Part shown: piece by piece, positions 35,444 to 45,382 of the stretch | Position numbering within the stretch: the stretch's first letter is position 1 | How the letters are laid out: every line of letters begins with the position of its first letter | Source of the DNA: Candidatus Tidjanibacter faecipullorum | Lineage (GTDB): Bacteria; Bacteroidota; Bacteroidia; Bacteroidales; Rikenellaceae | NCBI GenBank assembly: GCA_019116245.1 | Contig: DXCC01000017.1 | Location: forward strand, 62,001-126,000 | Length of the DNA stretch: 64,000 bases | Direction: 5' to 3' | Notes under the pieces: generated by a model | The model's database searches: none | What the model saw: only the letters and a program-made list of their open reading frames with translations | What the model was told of the DNA's origin: nothing | Made by a program: the position numbers and the translations under genes

Positions 35444-35515
35444 TGATCCCGACGGGATTCGAACCCATATCGTAAGAACCGGAATCTTAAATTCTATCCA
35501 TTGAACTACGGGACC
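35444..35515 (-). tRNA. tRNA-Arg (anticodon CCG)
   Basis: Read on the minus strand, the acceptor stem GGTCCCG pairs with CGGGATC. The anticodon stem TAAGA/TCTTA holds the loop TTCCGGT, anticodon CCG. The T-arm GGGTTCGAATCCC is canonical. CCA is not encoded. Confidence 0.95.
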
Positions 35516-35533
35516 ATGGGGATGAAACCACTG

Positions 35534-35564
35534 CAAAGGTGCGACTTTTTTCCGGGATTTTCAA
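35534..35564 (-). promoter_or_regulatory. Promoter of tRNA-Arg
   Basis: Minus-strand CACCTTTG (plus 35534-35541), with TTG (plus CAA 35562-35564) 20 bases upstream. It is divergent from a plus-strand -7 box TATTTTTG at 35585-35592 that serves the HTH gene. Confidence 0.65.
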
Positions 35565-35683
35565 CAAATTCGGCAGAATCTGGCTATTTTTGACCGAATC
35601 AACCGCCCGGGAGGGGGCGCCGCATGGGGCTCATGATGCCGGTAATGGTTGATTGTCAGCAGAATAAGCAGGGGGGGATAACG

Positions 35684-36307
35684 ATGGTGCTGGACGATTG
35701 GCAACGGATCGAAAAGGTGGTGCGGTGGGCAGGTCTGTCCGTCAACGCCTTTGCGCTGCACATCGGTCTCCACCGGGGCGAGAATCTCTATCAGATCAAG
35801 CGCGGTAACAACGGCATCAGCAAGGAGCTGGCCGAGCTGATCGTGGCCCGCTATCCCGAGATCAGCCGGGCCTGGCTGGTGACGGGCGAGGGGGAGATGT
35901 TTGCCGGCGGCACCGCCGTCCGGAGCATGATCCCCGTTTACGACACGGATGTGATCTGTCTGGCGCAGATGGAGCGCCTGCCGCAGCCCGCGGGGCAGAT
36001 TGTCCTGCCGCGGGCGGGGGCGGTTTCGTTCGCTGCACCGTTGCTCAACCGGACCATGGAGCCCGACCTGCCCAACGGAGCGCTGCTGCTGTTGGCGGCC
36101 GTGGAGCTCGCCGACCTGTTGCCCGGCTACGCCTACCTGGTCGTGACCGACCGGATGGCGGTCGTGCGGCGCGTGCTGCGTGCGGAGGAGGATCCGGAGC
36201 AGCTCCGGCTGGTGGCGGCCAACCCTACCTACGGCGAGGTGCGGATCGGCGAGTACGAGATCCGGGCGCTGTATCGGGTCAAGGGATATGTATGGTATGA
36301 GCTGTGA
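35684..36307 (+). CDS. HTH regulator with inactive S24/LexA-like C-terminal domain
   Basis: 207 residues from the ATG at 35684; earlier ATGs at 35624 and later exist, but the similarity begins at MVLDDWQRIEK. The N-terminal helix-turn-helix (WAGLSVNAFALHIGLHRGENLYQIKRG, about residues 14-40) is of a type common in Bacteroidetes prophage-like and host regulators. The C-terminal part has the S24 peptidase arrangement with RTMEPDLPNGALLLL where active enzymes have the GDSMEP box, so the catalytic Ser is Thr. The Lys is also not evident (AVVRRVLRAEE). It is therefore a regulator that probably senses something without self-cleavage. A -7 box is at 35585-35592. Confidence 0.75.
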   Translation: MVLDDWQRIEKVVRWAGLSVNAFALHIGLHRGENLYQIKRGNNGISKELAELIVARYPEISRAWLVTGEGEMFAGGTAVRSMIPVYDTDVICLAQMERLPQPAGQIVLPRAGAVSFAAPLLNRTMEPDLPNGALLLLAAVELADLLPGYAYLVVTDRMAVVRRVLRAEEDPEQLRLVAANPTYGEVRIGEYEIRALYRVKGYVWYEL

Positions 36308-36360
36308 GGCGCAGCTGCCCGCAGCGTGGAAAAATCATTATAAAAATAATCGGAAGAAAC

Positions 36361-36957
36361 ATGTTTTCGGGAATCGTGGAGCGGATGGCTACGGTGGTGG
36401 CGATCCGGGAGGAGAGACAGAACAAAACCTTTACGCTGCGCAGCGAGATTGCCGGCGAGCTGAAGATCGACCAGAGCATCTCACACAACGGCGTCTGCCT
36501 GACCGTCGAATCCATCGAAGGGGATACCTATACGGTGACGGCGATCTACGAGACGCTCATCAAGTCGAACCTCGGCCTGCTGCAGGTGGGCGACCGCGTG
36601 AACATCGAGCGCAGCATGCGTCCCGATGCGCTGCTGGACGGCCATATCGTGCAGGGTCATGTCGATCAGACGGCCGTCTGCCGGGCGGTGGACAATGCCG
36701 ACGGCAGCTACTACTATACGTTCGCCTACGAGCCGAAGGGGGACAACGTGACCGTGGAGAAGGGCTCCGTGGCCGTGAACGGTGTCAGCCTGACGGTGGT
36801 CAATTCCCGCGAGGGGTCGTTCCAGGTGGCGATCATTCCCTACACCTACGAACACACCAACTTCAAGGACATTCGGGTCGGTTCGGTGGTGAACATCGAG
36901 TTTGACATCATCGGCAAGTACATCGCGCGGCTGATGAAGAATTACCTGTCCCGTTAG
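36361..36957 (+). CDS. ribE: Riboflavin synthase alpha chain
   Basis: 198 residues from the ATG at 36361 (MFSGIVE, the conserved first motif); the frame is open from 36304. It has two similar halves, each a lumazine-binding barrel. The first carries ISHNGVCLTV and the second VAVNGVSLTV, with the HVDQTA turn between them. It makes riboflavin from two molecules of 6,7-dimethyl-8-ribityllumazine, as a trimer in the cytoplasm. No other rib gene is near. It lies 53 bases after the HTH gene and 22 bases before uvrC, so all three may be one transcript. Confidence 0.95.
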   Translation: MFSGIVERMATVVAIREERQNKTFTLRSEIAGELKIDQSISHNGVCLTVESIEGDTYTVTAIYETLIKSNLGLLQVGDRVNIERSMRPDALLDGHIVQGHVDQTAVCRAVDNADGSYYYTFAYEPKGDNVTVEKGSVAVNGVSLTVVNSREGSFQVAIIPYTYEHTNFKDIRVGSVVNIEFDIIGKYIARLMKNYLSR

Positions 36958-36979
36958 GACGGAACAACCGGTCGGAGCC

Positions 36980-38893
36980 ATGGCGGAGCGGAGCGGAACG
37001 CGGGAGGAGCAGGAGTCCCAGCCGGTGCTGACGGTGCGCGAGCAGGTGGCGCTGCTACCCTCCACACCGGGGGTCTATCAGTTCGTCAACCGGGCCGGCG
37101 AGGTGATCTACGTGGGCAAGGCGAAGAATCTGAAGCGCCGCGTCTCGTCGTATTTCATGGAATCGCGTCCCCACTCCTCCAAGATCCGGATGATGGTGCG
37201 GCAGATTACCGCCCTGAGGCACATCGACGTGCCGACCGAGCAGGATGCCCTGCTGCTCGAAAATTCGCTCATCAAGACGCTCCAGCCGCGTTACAACACG
37301 CTGCTCAAGGACGATAAGACCTATCCATGGATCGTCGTCCGCAACGAGCCCTTCCCGCGTGTGAGCTCCACGCGGCGGCTGGTGCGCGACGGGTCGTACT
37401 ACTTCGGCCCCTATTCGTCGGTGATGGTGCAGAAAAACATGCTGGAGCTGATTCACGGCCTCTATCAGGTGCGCACCTGTTCGCTCAACCTCGCGCCGGA
37501 GGCGATCGCGCGGGGACGGTACGGCGTCTGCCTGCAGTACCACATCGGCAACTGCAAGGGACCCTGCGTGGGGCGGCAGAGCGCGGAGGAGTATGCGGCC
37601 GTCATCGAACGGGTCAAGAAGACCCTGCGGGGCGACCTGCGTGCCACGCGGGAGTATCTGCACGAGCAGATGATGGCCGCGGCGGCCGAGATGAAGTTTG
37701 AGGTGGCCGCCCAGTACAAGCACCGGTTGGCCCTGTTGGACAACTACGAGAGCAAGTCGGTGATCGTGAGCACCACGCTCCACCGGCTCGATGTCTTCTC
37801 GCTGCTGATGGACGAGGCCGACGGTACGGCTTACTGCAATTACGTGAAGGTCTCCGACGGCACGGTGGTCAACAGCTTCACCGTGCAGCTGTCGGTCGGA
37901 GCCGAGGCCGACGAGCGGGAGGTGCTCTCGCGGGCCATTCTGGAGATCAGCGACCGCCTGTCGGGCACGCTGGCGCGCGAGGTGGTGGTGCCCTTCCTGC
38001 CCGAGGAGGGGCTGTTCGGCGAGGAGGTGAAGTTTACGGTGCCCGTGCGTGGCGACCGGCTCAAGCTGCTGGAGTTCTCCCAGCGGAGCGCGAAGCTCTA
38101 CCGGCTCGAAAAGCTCAAGAACCTGGAGATCAAGAATCCCGAGAAACATACCGACCGGCTGATGGAGGCCATGCGGCGGGCGCTGTACATGGACGTTCAG
38201 CCGCGCCACATCGAGTGCTTCGACAACTCCAACCTGCAGGGAACCTATCCCGTGGCCTCGTGCGTCGTGTTCCGCGACGGCAAGCCTTCGCGCCGCGAAT
38301 ACCGCCACTTCAATGTCAAGACGGTGATCGGACCGGACGACTTCGCCTCGATGCGCGAGATTGTGCGGCGGCGTTACAGCCGCCTGCTGGCCGAGGGGGC
38401 CGAGCTGCCCGACCTGATCGTGGTGGATGGCGGCAAGGGGCAGTTGAGCGCAGCCTACGGTGTGTTGTGCGAATTGGGACTGGAACACAGGATCGCCATC
38501 GTGGGCTTGGCCAAGCGCATCGAGGAGATCTTTTTCCCGAACGATCCGGAGCCCTACTACCTGGACAAGACGGGCGAGCCGCTCAAGGTCATCATGCACC
38601 TGCGCGACGAGGCGCACCGCTTCGGCATCACCTTCCACCGCAACAAGCGGTCGGCCGGTTTCATCCGTTCGCAGCTTGAGGAGATCGAGGGGGTCGGGGT
38701 GAAGAGTGCGGCAGCTCTGATGAAACGTTTCCGGAGCGTGGCCCGCATTCGGGAGGCCTCCGAGGCGGAACTGGCCGAGGTGGTGGGCGCGGCGCGTGCC
38801 CGTCGCGTGTGGCTCCACTTCCACGACGGGGAGACGGCTGCTGCGGTGCCCGATACCGAGGCCGAGGCCGAGGCGCCGGAGGAATCCGTCTAG
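36980..38893 (+). CDS. uvrC: UvrABC excinuclease subunit C
   Basis: 637 residues. The N-terminal GIY-YIG nuclease, for the 3' cut, has GVYQFVNRAGEVIYVGKAKNLKRR (about residues 31-54). The UvrB-binding UVR helix is near 205-240 (EQMMAAAAEMKFEVAAQYKHR). The C-terminal RNase H-like nuclease, for the 5' cut, has IECFDNSNLQGTYPVASCVVF and LIVVDGGKGQLSAA. Two helix-hairpin-helix repeats close the protein (EGVGVKSAAALMKRF). The last 20 residues are a Glu/Ala-rich tail (DTEAEAEAPEESV). It completes the nucleotide-excision repair nuclease. Confidence 0.96.
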   Translation: MAERSGTREEQESQPVLTVREQVALLPSTPGVYQFVNRAGEVIYVGKAKNLKRRVSSYFMESRPHSSKIRMMVRQITALRHIDVPTEQDALLLENSLIKTLQPRYNTLLKDDKTYPWIVVRNEPFPRVSSTRRLVRDGSYYFGPYSSVMVQKNMLELIHGLYQVRTCSLNLAPEAIARGRYGVCLQYHIGNCKGPCVGRQSAEEYAAVIERVKKTLRGDLRATREYLHEQMMAAAAEMKFEVAAQYKHRLALLDNYESKSVIVSTTLHRLDVFSLLMDEADGTAYCNYVKVSDGTVVNSFTVQLSVGAEADEREVLSRAILEISDRLSGTLAREVVVPFLPEEGLFGEEVKFTVPVRGDRLKLLEFSQRSAKLYRLEKLKNLEIKNPEKHTDRLMEAMRRALYMDVQPRHIECFDNSNLQGTYPVASCVVFRDGKPSRREYRHFNVKTVIGPDDFASMREIVRRRYSRLLAEGAELPDLIVVDGGKGQLSAAYGVLCELGLEHRIAIVGLAKRIEEIFFPNDPEPYYLDKTGEPLKVIMHLRDEAHRFGITFHRNKRSAGFIRSQLEEIEGVGVKSAAALMKRFRSVARIREASEAELAEVVGAARARRVWLHFHDGETAAAVPDTEAEAEAPEESV

Positions 38894-39054
38894 TAATCAA
38901 ACAAATGAAGAGATGAACGGCAGGCTGTCCTGTGTGGTGACACGGGAGGAGCGGCCGGAGATCTCTGTCTGGCCGGTGCGGCGAATCGGCGGTTGGGACA
39001 ATGGCCGGGCCGTTGCCCGAACGAATAACAAGGAATCGAAAAACAACATACATC

Positions 39055-39387
39055 ATGCCTACCATCAGACTACATGCGGTGGCGAAGGAGCGGATCCTGG
39101 CCGTTGCCCCCGCCCTGTGCCGCGATCTGGCTGTCGCCTTTGCGACCGAACCGGACAACGTTGCCCTGGAGATCGTGACGTCGGACTTCATCCGCGAGGG
39201 GCGGCTCGACGCCGAACCCTATCCCATGGCGGAAATCATCGCCTTTGAGCGCGGCCGGGAGGTGGAGGCCGCGGCGGCCCGGGTGCTGACCGAGGCGCTG
39301 CGCGGGGTCGGCTATCCCTATTGTGAGGTCTATTACCTCTACCTGCAGCCCCGCAGCTATTTCTGCGACGGGGTGAGCTGCGAATAG
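39055..39387 (+). CDS. DUF1904 family protein (tautomerase-like fold)
   Basis: 110 residues from the ATG at 39055. It matches the DUF1904 family: it begins MPTIRLHAVAKERILAVAP, with Pro as the mature first residue as in 4-oxalocrotonate tautomerases, and has the family's PYPMAEIIAFERGREVEAAAARVLTEAL and GYPYCEVYYLYLQPRSYF segments. No catalytic function has been shown for this family; the N-terminal Pro after Met removal suggests a tautomerase-like active site, an inference. It lies 161 bases after uvrC. The open frame begins at 39001, but the upstream residues show no similarity. Confidence 0.8.
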   Translation: MPTIRLHAVAKERILAVAPALCRDLAVAFATEPDNVALEIVTSDFIREGRLDAEPYPMAEIIAFERGREVEAAAARVLTEALRGVGYPYCEVYYLYLQPRSYFCDGVSCE

Positions 39388-39449
39388 GAGCGGGCCCGTT
39401 CCGGCGGCGTTTGCCGGTCAGCGGAGCTGGATTTCCTGGATTTTTTTGG

Positions 39450-39457
39450 TATATTTG
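39450..39457 (+). promoter_or_regulatory. -7 promoter element of the acyltransferase fusion gene
   Basis: TATATTTG fits TAnnTTTG. It leaves room for either the GTG at 39490 or the ATG at 39529 as the start codon. Confidence 0.55.
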
Positions 39458-39528
39458 TATGACAACCCCTGCGGCGGAGCCTATCGGCCGTGCGGCGGAG
39501 GGTGTCGAAACAACCCGATCCGAAGCGC

Positions 39529-41592
39529 ATGAGCGGCAGTAAAAAGTCCTACAGAATCCAGGTGGCGTTGAGCCTGTCGAATGTCAATGCCGACTTTCTG
39601 CAGCTCATCCTCTGCATGATGGTCAGCCACTACATGATCGGCAATCCGCTCTACGGCGGGGCGCTGTTCCTGTTTGCGAACATCTGGATTCTCTATTTCG
39701 AGAGCGGACTGCGCTTTCTGCGCCGGAGCCGAAGGCCCGAGCGGGCCGTCGAGTGGCCCATGTGGACCCTCCTGTCGCTGTCGGTCTTTGCGGGGCTGGC
39801 GCTGGTGTTCCTCTATCCGGGACGCATGCAGGTCGGACGCACGAACATGGTCTCGTTCTTCGTGCTGCTGATCGCCGCCCGCAGCCTGCTGACCTGGATG
39901 GTGAACCGGTCGCTGGACCGGCCGGGAGCGACCCAACGCATCTACAAGGGACTCTACCAGCTGCTTTTTTTCATTCCCTGTGCGGTGTTCGCGTGGCTGA
40001 TCATGGACGGCTTCGTCCGCTGGATGATTCTCTGCGGGACGGCCCTGACCGGATTTCTGCTTTCGTTCCAGGGCAGTACGCTCGTCTCGCTGAACAAATA
40101 CCTGACCCATGCGCGGCAGGACAAGCTGCGGGACATCTTCTCCTATCGCATGTTTGCCAACATGTCGCTCTACGCGCAGGTGGCCCTCAGCCTCGGCGTG
40201 CTGATGTATGTCTGCTACGTCTGCTTCGCCACCCCGTTTTTCTCGGCCCGCATCTATCTGCAGGCGGCCGTCTGGATCGTGGCCGTGCTCCTCTGCTCGG
40301 AGCTGTTCAAGCGGCTGGCCACCGGCCGGGGGTGGGTGCTCAGCATCAACCTGTTTATGGCCGGTGCGGTCTGCTGGATTGCCGGTTCGCTGATGATGTT
40401 CCGGGTGCACGGCCTCTGGAACTCGACGCTGTGGGTGGGCCTGCTGGGGTTCGGACTGGCCTGCATCACGGCCGTCCTCGACCGTTACAACGGGGACTTC
40501 AAGCTGGTGGCGCGCATCGCCGGGCGCAAGGTGAGCGACCGGGAGATGTACTTCCGGTCGATGATCACGCAGGTGATTGCCGTCATCGTCTCCAATGCCG
40601 TCATGCTGTGCGTGGTGACCGTATGGGTCTTTGTTATTCCCGCCGCACACGAACCCCGGCTTCCGTTCGTCTTCCGGACCTTTCTGCTGGAGCTGCCCGT
40701 CGTCTTCATGCTCGCCAGCGTGGGCTTTGCCCTGCGCCAGCCCCTCGACGAACGCCGCCGGCAGAAACTCTTCAACTTCCTACGCTGGAACAACCGCAAC
40801 AAGTCGGCCGAGCAGAACCTGCACGACAACCTGGTGGGGCGCCGCCGGGTGCGTTTCGGCGTGAAGATCCTTGCCTTCTTCGTGCGTCCCTTCCTCCATC
40901 TGCGCGTGGAGGGGCGCGAGAACATGGATATGGCCCACTTCCCCTCGGTGTTCGTCTGCAACCACGGCATCATCTACGGTCCCGTGGCCGCGGTGATCTA
41001 CCTGCCCACCTATTTCCGCCCGTGGATCGACCGCAAGATGGTGGATCGCGATCTGGCGGCGCAGGAGATGTACGGCCGGTTTCTCTACCGGCTGCCGCTG
41101 CTCTCCGCCCGGGCCAAACGGGGCGTGGCCCGGGCGCTGGCCCGGCCGGTGACCTGGGCACTCAACTCGTTCGACCCGATTCCCGTGGAGAAGAACAACC
41201 TGCGCAACGTGATGTCCACCTTCAACGACACGGTGTGCGTGCTGAGCGAGGGCGACAACGTGCTGATCTTTCCCGAACGTCCCCGCCGGGTGCGCCGGGG
41301 CAACAAGATGACGGTTGAGCACCGCACCGATTCGGTGGGGACGCTGTTTACCGGCTTTGCCAACATCGGCCGGATGTATTACGACAAGACGGGGCAGGCG
41401 CTGCGCTTCTATCCGATCTATGCCGGCCGTCGCGACCATACCTTACGGATCGGGGAGCCGGTCGTGTTCGACCCGGCCAATGACGCCCTGGAGGAGAAGC
41501 GGCGGATCGCGGCGCTGCTTCACGACCGGATGGCGGCCCTGTGCGCGGCGGGCGAGGCGGCGGGTGAACGGTCCGCCGCGGAGCAGGAATGA
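39529..41592 (+). CDS. Polytopic membrane protein fused to a PlsC-like acyltransferase domain
   Basis: 687 residues from the ATG at 39529, or 700 from a GTG at 39490. The N-terminal 400 or so residues contain about ten to eleven hydrophobic helices with no motif I can name. The C-terminal part (about 430-670) looks like an acylglycerol-phosphate acyltransferase: NHGIIYG at about 478 in the place of the NHxxxxD box, and FPERPRR at about 581 in the place of FPEGT. The catalytic His remains, but the Asp of the charge relay is Gly, and the glycerol-P motif is altered. It probably acts on a lipid or surface glycan at the membrane; the substrate is unknown. The TPR-like gene follows 60 bases later. 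Confidence 0.75.
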   Translation: MSGSKKSYRIQVALSLSNVNADFLQLILCMMVSHYMIGNPLYGGALFLFANIWILYFESGLRFLRRSRRPERAVEWPMWTLLSLSVFAGLALVFLYPGRMQVGRTNMVSFFVLLIAARSLLTWMVNRSLDRPGATQRIYKGLYQLLFFIPCAVFAWLIMDGFVRWMILCGTALTGFLLSFQGSTLVSLNKYLTHARQDKLRDIFSYRMFANMSLYAQVALSLGVLMYVCYVCFATPFFSARIYLQAAVWIVAVLLCSELFKRLATGRGWVLSINLFMAGAVCWIAGSLMMFRVHGLWNSTLWVGLLGFGLACITAVLDRYNGDFKLVARIAGRKVSDREMYFRSMITQVIAVIVSNAVMLCVVTVWVFVIPAAHEPRLPFVFRTFLLELPVVFMLASVGFALRQPLDERRRQKLFNFLRWNNRNKSAEQNLHDNLVGRRRVRFGVKILAFFVRPFLHLRVEGRENMDMAHFPSVFVCNHGIIYGPVAAVIYLPTYFRPWIDRKMVDRDLAAQEMYGRFLYRLPLLSARAKRGVARALARPVTWALNSFDPIPVEKNNLRNVMSTFNDTVCVLSEGDNVLIFPERPRRVRRGNKMTVEHRTDSVGTLFTGFANIGRMYYDKTGQALRFYPIYAGRRDHTLRIGEPVVFDPANDALEEKRRIAALLHDRMAALCAAGEAAGERSAAEQE

Positions 41593-41652
41593 GATGAAGC
41601 CCGGAAGCGGCGGACAGCCGGCCGGGCATGTGATAATGAAAAACGAACGACG

Positions 41653-42069
41653 ATGAAAAGGATTTGCATGCTTTTGTTGCTGCTCCTGGCCGGTGCGACG
41701 GCCGGCCGGAGCCAGTCACCCGCCATGAACGGGTTTATCGAACAGCTTGAAGGGCTGAACAACGAACTGACCGCCGCCATCGCCGCGGGTGACCGGACCA
41801 CGATGGAGACGGTCTATCTGGAGATCGCGGAACTCTATAACCTGCAGACCGGCGACGTGCGCCAGGCGGCCGCACCGATGATGGGCGGCGTGTGGTACAA
41901 CATCGCCTGCATGCGGTCGTTGCGGGGGGATGTCAAGGGGGCGGCCGATGCCTTCTCCAAGGCGCTCGATTTCGGTTGGGACGACTACAACTATACGCTG
42001 AACGACCCTGATCTGACCAACCTGCGGGCCGATCCCCTGTTCGAGGCGTTGGCCCGGCGCATGCAATAA
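41653..42069 (+). CDS. Exported TPR-end-like small protein
   Basis: 138 residues with a signal peptide (MKRICMLLLLLLAGATAGRSQ; no lipobox, so probably periplasmic). The mature part holds one TPR-like unit, WYNIACMRSLRGDVKGAADAFSKALDFGW, followed by DDYNYTLNDPDLTNLRADPLFEALAR. This last pattern is the usual end unit of TPR proteins that carry the sentence 'the Nth item, its last part'; here it stands by itself with only one helix pair ahead of it. Function unknown. It may be cotranscribed with the preceding acyltransferase fusion. Confidence 0.75.
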   Translation: MKRICMLLLLLLAGATAGRSQSPAMNGFIEQLEGLNNELTAAIAAGDRTTMETVYLEIAELYNLQTGDVRQAAAPMMGGVWYNIACMRSLRGDVKGAADAFSKALDFGWDDYNYTLNDPDLTNLRADPLFEALARRMQ

Positions 42070-42138
42070 AGCGCTCGGCCGGAGGCGTTGGCGGGTGGAA
42101 AATGCGCTCCGGCGCAAGGAATTCTCGATAATTATCCC

Positions 42139-42146
42139 TATTTTTG
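42139..42146 (+). promoter_or_regulatory. -7 promoter element of guaB
   Basis: TATTTTTG, 22 bases before the guaB ATG; no good TTG at -33. Confidence 0.55.
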
Positions 42147-42168
42147 CACGCAACAAAATCCCGATACC

Positions 42169-43641
42169 ATGTCATTCATTGATGAAAGAGTACTTACGGA
42201 AGGGCTGACGTTCGACGATGTCCTTCTGGTGCCTGCCTATTCGGAGGTGTTGCCGCGCGAGGTGGACATTACCACCCGGTTTTCGCGCAATATCAAGCTG
42301 AACATACCGATCGTATCCGCCGCCATGGATACCGTCACCGAAGCCCCGCTGGCCATTGCGCTGGCTCGGGAAGGCGGTATCGGCGTGATTCATAAGAACA
42401 TGACCATCGAGCAGCAGGCTGCCCAGGTGCGTCGTGTGAAACGTGCCGAGAACGGCATGATCTATGATCCGGTCACCATTTTCAAGGACAATACCGTGGG
42501 CGACGCGCTGCGCCTGATGAAGGAGTACCGCATTGGCGGCATTCCCGTCATCGCGGCCGACAAGACCCTGATCGGTATCGTGACCAACCGTGACCTCCGC
42601 TTCCAGAACGACCTCTCGCGGCCGATCGAGGAGGTGATGACCAAGGAGGGGCTGATCACCACCCACAATGCCAATCTGAAGAACGCAGCCGACATCCTGC
42701 GCTGCCACAAGATCGAGAAACTGCCGGTAGTGGACGAGCTGGGCCATCTGGTCGGCCTGATTACCTACCGCGACATCACCAAGATGAAGGATCACCCGAA
42801 TGCCTGCAAGGATGCCAAGGGGCGTCTGTGCGTGGCAGCCGGTGTGGGCGTTACCTCGGACGTGCTCGACCGTGTGAGCGCGCTCTATGCCGAGGAGGTG
42901 GATGCCGTGGTGCTCGATACGGCACACGGCCACCACATCAACGTGGCCAATACGCTGCGCAAGATCAAGGCCGCCTATCCCCATCTGGATGTAGTGGCCG
43001 GCAACATTGCGACGGGTGCCGCCGCCCGTGCGCTGGCCGATGCCGGTGCCGACGGTGTGAAGGTGGGCATCGGTCCGGGCTCGATCTGTACGACGCGTGT
43101 GATCGCCGGTGTGGGCGTACCCCAGCTGACGGCCATCTACGGTGTTGCCAAGGAGTTGAAGGACAGCGGTATTCCGGTTATTGCCGATGGCGGTCTGCGC
43201 TACTCGGGCGATATCGTGAAGGCGCTGGCCGCCGGTGGCGACTGCGTCATGGTAGGCTCGCTGCTGGCCGGCGTCGAGGAGTCGCCCGGCGAAACGATCA
43301 TCTACAACGGCCGTAAGTTCAAATCCTACCGCGGCATGGGTTCCGTGGAGGCCATGAACAAGGGCTCCAAGGACCGCTACTTCCAGGGCGACGAGGTCGA
43401 TACGAGCAAGTTTGTTCCGGAAGGCATCGAGGCGCGCGTTCCGTTCAAGGGCTATCTGAGCGAGACGATCTACCAGTTGATCGGCGGTCTGAAATCGGGT
43501 ATGGGTTACTGCGGTGCACCGAATATTCAGGCGCTCAAGCAGGCTAAGTTCGTGAAGATTACTTCGGCCGGTGTGATCGAGAATCACCCGCACGACGTGA
43601 CCATTACGCGCGAGGCGCCCAACTATTCCCGTGGCAATTAA
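42169..43641 (+). CDS. guaB: IMP dehydrogenase
   Basis: 490 residues from the ATG at 42169; the frame is open from 42088, but that part spans the promoter. It oxidises IMP to XMP with NAD+, the rate-limiting step of guanine nucleotide synthesis. The catalytic Cys307 is in [11 protein letters not shown], and the IMP phosphate loop is [12 protein letters not shown] and [14 protein letters not shown]. The two CBS domains, which bind regulatory nucleotides, occupy about residues 95-210. The mobile flap RYFQGDE is present. guaA follows on the same strand after a 184-base structured gap. Confidence 0.97.
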   Translation: MSFIDERVLTEGLTFDDVLLVPAYSEVLPREVDITTRFSRNIKLNIPIVSAAMDTVTEAPLAIALAREGGIGVIHKNMTIEQQAAQVRRVKRAENGMIYDPVTIFKDNTVGDALRLMKEYRIGGIPVIAADKTLIGIVTNRDLRFQNDLSRPIEEVMTKEGLITTHNANLKNAADILRCHKIEKLPVVDELGHLVGLITYRDITKMKDHPNACKDAKGRLCVAAGVGVTSDVLDRVSALYAEEVDAVVLDTAHGHHINVANTLRKIKAAYPHLDVVAGNIATGAAARALADAGADGVKVGIGPGSICTTRVIAGVGVPQLTAIYGVAKELKDSGIPVIADGGLRYSGDIVKALAAGGDCVMVGSLLAGVEESPGETIIYNGRKFKSYRGMGSVEAMNKGSKDRYFQGDEVDTSKFVPEGIEARVPFKGYLSETIYQLIGGLKSGMGYCGAPNIQALKQAKFVKITSAGVIENHPHDVTITREAPNYSRGN

Positions 43642-43825
43642 CCGATACGCTTCAATCGGCCGGTGTTCCGACAGGTGCACCGGCCGTTCGGATAACCAGG
43701 GAGGATCTGCAATGGGGGCTTTGGTCCACAGGCGGATCCTTCTGTGATTTTCGGTGCGGAGGGTGCCGGCAATCGGCAGCCGCTTCCGCCGGATCCGTGC
43801 AATTTCAAACACAACCATACAATAG
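43642..43825 (+). other. Structured spacer between guaB and guaA
   Basis: It contains a CGGCCGGTG/CACCGGCCG hairpin near 43655-43690 without a T-run, and separated copies of GGATCC-containing sequence (43733 and 43792) that could pair. No open frame is credible. A leader for guaA is possible, but no known riboswitch class fits. Confidence 0.3.
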
Positions 43826-45355
43826 ATGCAGGAAAAGATTTTGATACTCGATTTCGGCTCCCAGTACACCCAGCTCATCGCACGCCGCGTGCGTGAACTG
43901 AACGTGTATTGCGAGATCCATCCCTTCAACAAGATTCCGCAGCTGGACGGCTCGGTGAAGGGGGTGATTCTCTCGGGCAGCCCCTATTCGGTGCGCGACA
44001 AGGATGCGCCCCAGCCCGATCTGACGGGCATCAAGGGCGTGTTGCCGCTGTTGGGCGTCTGCTACGGCGCACAGTGGCTGGCGCAGCACTACGGCGGTCA
44101 GGTCGAGCCGGCCGCTTCGCGCGAGTACGGCCGTGCCATGTTGCAGGTGGGCGACCGCGAGGACGCGCTGCTGAAAGGTCTGCCCGAACGGACGCAGGTG
44201 TGGATGTCGCACGGCGACACGATCACCTCGCTACCCGCCAACTACCACGTGACGGCCAGTACGGAGGATGTCCGCAATGCGGCCTACCGCATCGAGGGTG
44301 AACCGACGTGGGCCATCCAGTTCCACCCCGAGGTGTATCACTCGACCGACGGTCTGCAGCTGCTCAAGAACTTCGTGGTGGGCATCTGCGGATGCAGCCA
44401 GAACTGGAGTTCCGAGTCGTTCGTGGAGAGCTCGGTGCGTGAACTGAAGGAGAAGATCGGGGACGACCGCGTCGTGCTCGGTCTGTCGGGCGGCGTGGAT
44501 TCGTCCGTGGCAGCCGTGCTGCTCCACCGGGCCATCGGCAAGAACCTCTATTGCATTTTCGTCGATACGGGTCTGCTGCGCAAGGACGAGTTCACGAGCG
44601 TGCTGGAGTCCTATCGTCACATGGGGCTGAATGTCAAGGGCGTGCATGCCGGCGACCGGTTCCTCTCCGACCTGAAGGGGGTGACCGATCCCGAAAAGAA
44701 GCGCAAGATCATCGGCCGCGATTTCGTGGAGGTCTTCAATGCGGAGGCCAAGGCGATCGAAAACGTGAAGTGGCTGGCACAGGGCACCATCTATCCCGAC
44801 GTGATCGAGTCGGTGTCGGTGAACGGTCCTTCGGCCACGATCAAGTCGCACCACAACGTGGGCGGCCTGCCCGAGGAGATGCACCTCAAGATCGTGGAGC
44901 CGCTCCGGCTGCTCTTCAAGGACGAGGTGCGCCGCGTGGGTCGCACGCTCGGTCTGGATCCGCTGATCCTGGAGCGTCATCCCTTCCCGGGACCGGGTCT
45001 GGGCATCCGCATCCTCGGCGAGGTGACGCCCGAGCGCGTAGCCGTGCTGCAGGAGGCCGACAAGATCTACATGGATGCCCTCAAGGAGTGGGGCCTCTAT
45101 GACAAGGTATGGCAGGCGGGTACGATCCTGCTGCCGGTCAAGAGTGTCGGCGTGATGGGCGACGAGCGCACGTACGAGAGTACGGTGGCGCTGCGTGCCG
45201 TGACCTCGACGGACGGCATGACGGCCGACTGGGTACACCTGCCCTACGATTTCCTGGCCCGCGTGTCGAACGACATCATCAACAAGGTGCGCGGCATCAA
45301 CCGCGTCGTCTATGACATCTCCTCCAAACCGCCGGCAACGATCGAGTGGGAGTAG
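43826..45355 (+). CDS. guaA: GMP synthase (glutamine-hydrolysing)
   Basis: 509 residues. The N-terminal class I glutamine amidotransferase has the nucleophile Cys79 in [13 protein letters not shown], and the His and Glu in FHPEVYH. The ATP pyrophosphatase domain has the P-loop [13 protein letters not shown] (about residue 216), and the dimerisation domain at the C-terminus ends [16 protein letters not shown], as in all GuaA. It converts XMP to GMP. Together with guaB it completes GMP synthesis from IMP. A strong terminator follows. Confidence 0.97.
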   Translation: MQEKILILDFGSQYTQLIARRVRELNVYCEIHPFNKIPQLDGSVKGVILSGSPYSVRDKDAPQPDLTGIKGVLPLLGVCYGAQWLAQHYGGQVEPAASREYGRAMLQVGDREDALLKGLPERTQVWMSHGDTITSLPANYHVTASTEDVRNAAYRIEGEPTWAIQFHPEVYHSTDGLQLLKNFVVGICGCSQNWSSESFVESSVRELKEKIGDDRVVLGLSGGVDSSVAAVLLHRAIGKNLYCIFVDTGLLRKDEFTSVLESYRHMGLNVKGVHAGDRFLSDLKGVTDPEKKRKIIGRDFVEVFNAEAKAIENVKWLAQGTIYPDVIESVSVNGPSATIKSHHNVGGLPEEMHLKIVEPLRLLFKDEVRRVGRTLGLDPLILERHPFPGPGLGIRILGEVTPERVAVLQEADKIYMDALKEWGLYDKVWQAGTILLPVKSVGVMGDERTYESTVALRAVTSTDGMTADWVHLPYDFLARVSNDIINKVRGINRVVYDISSKPPATIEWE

Positions 45356-45382
45356 GCGGGGAGAGGCCTCTCCGAACGAATC

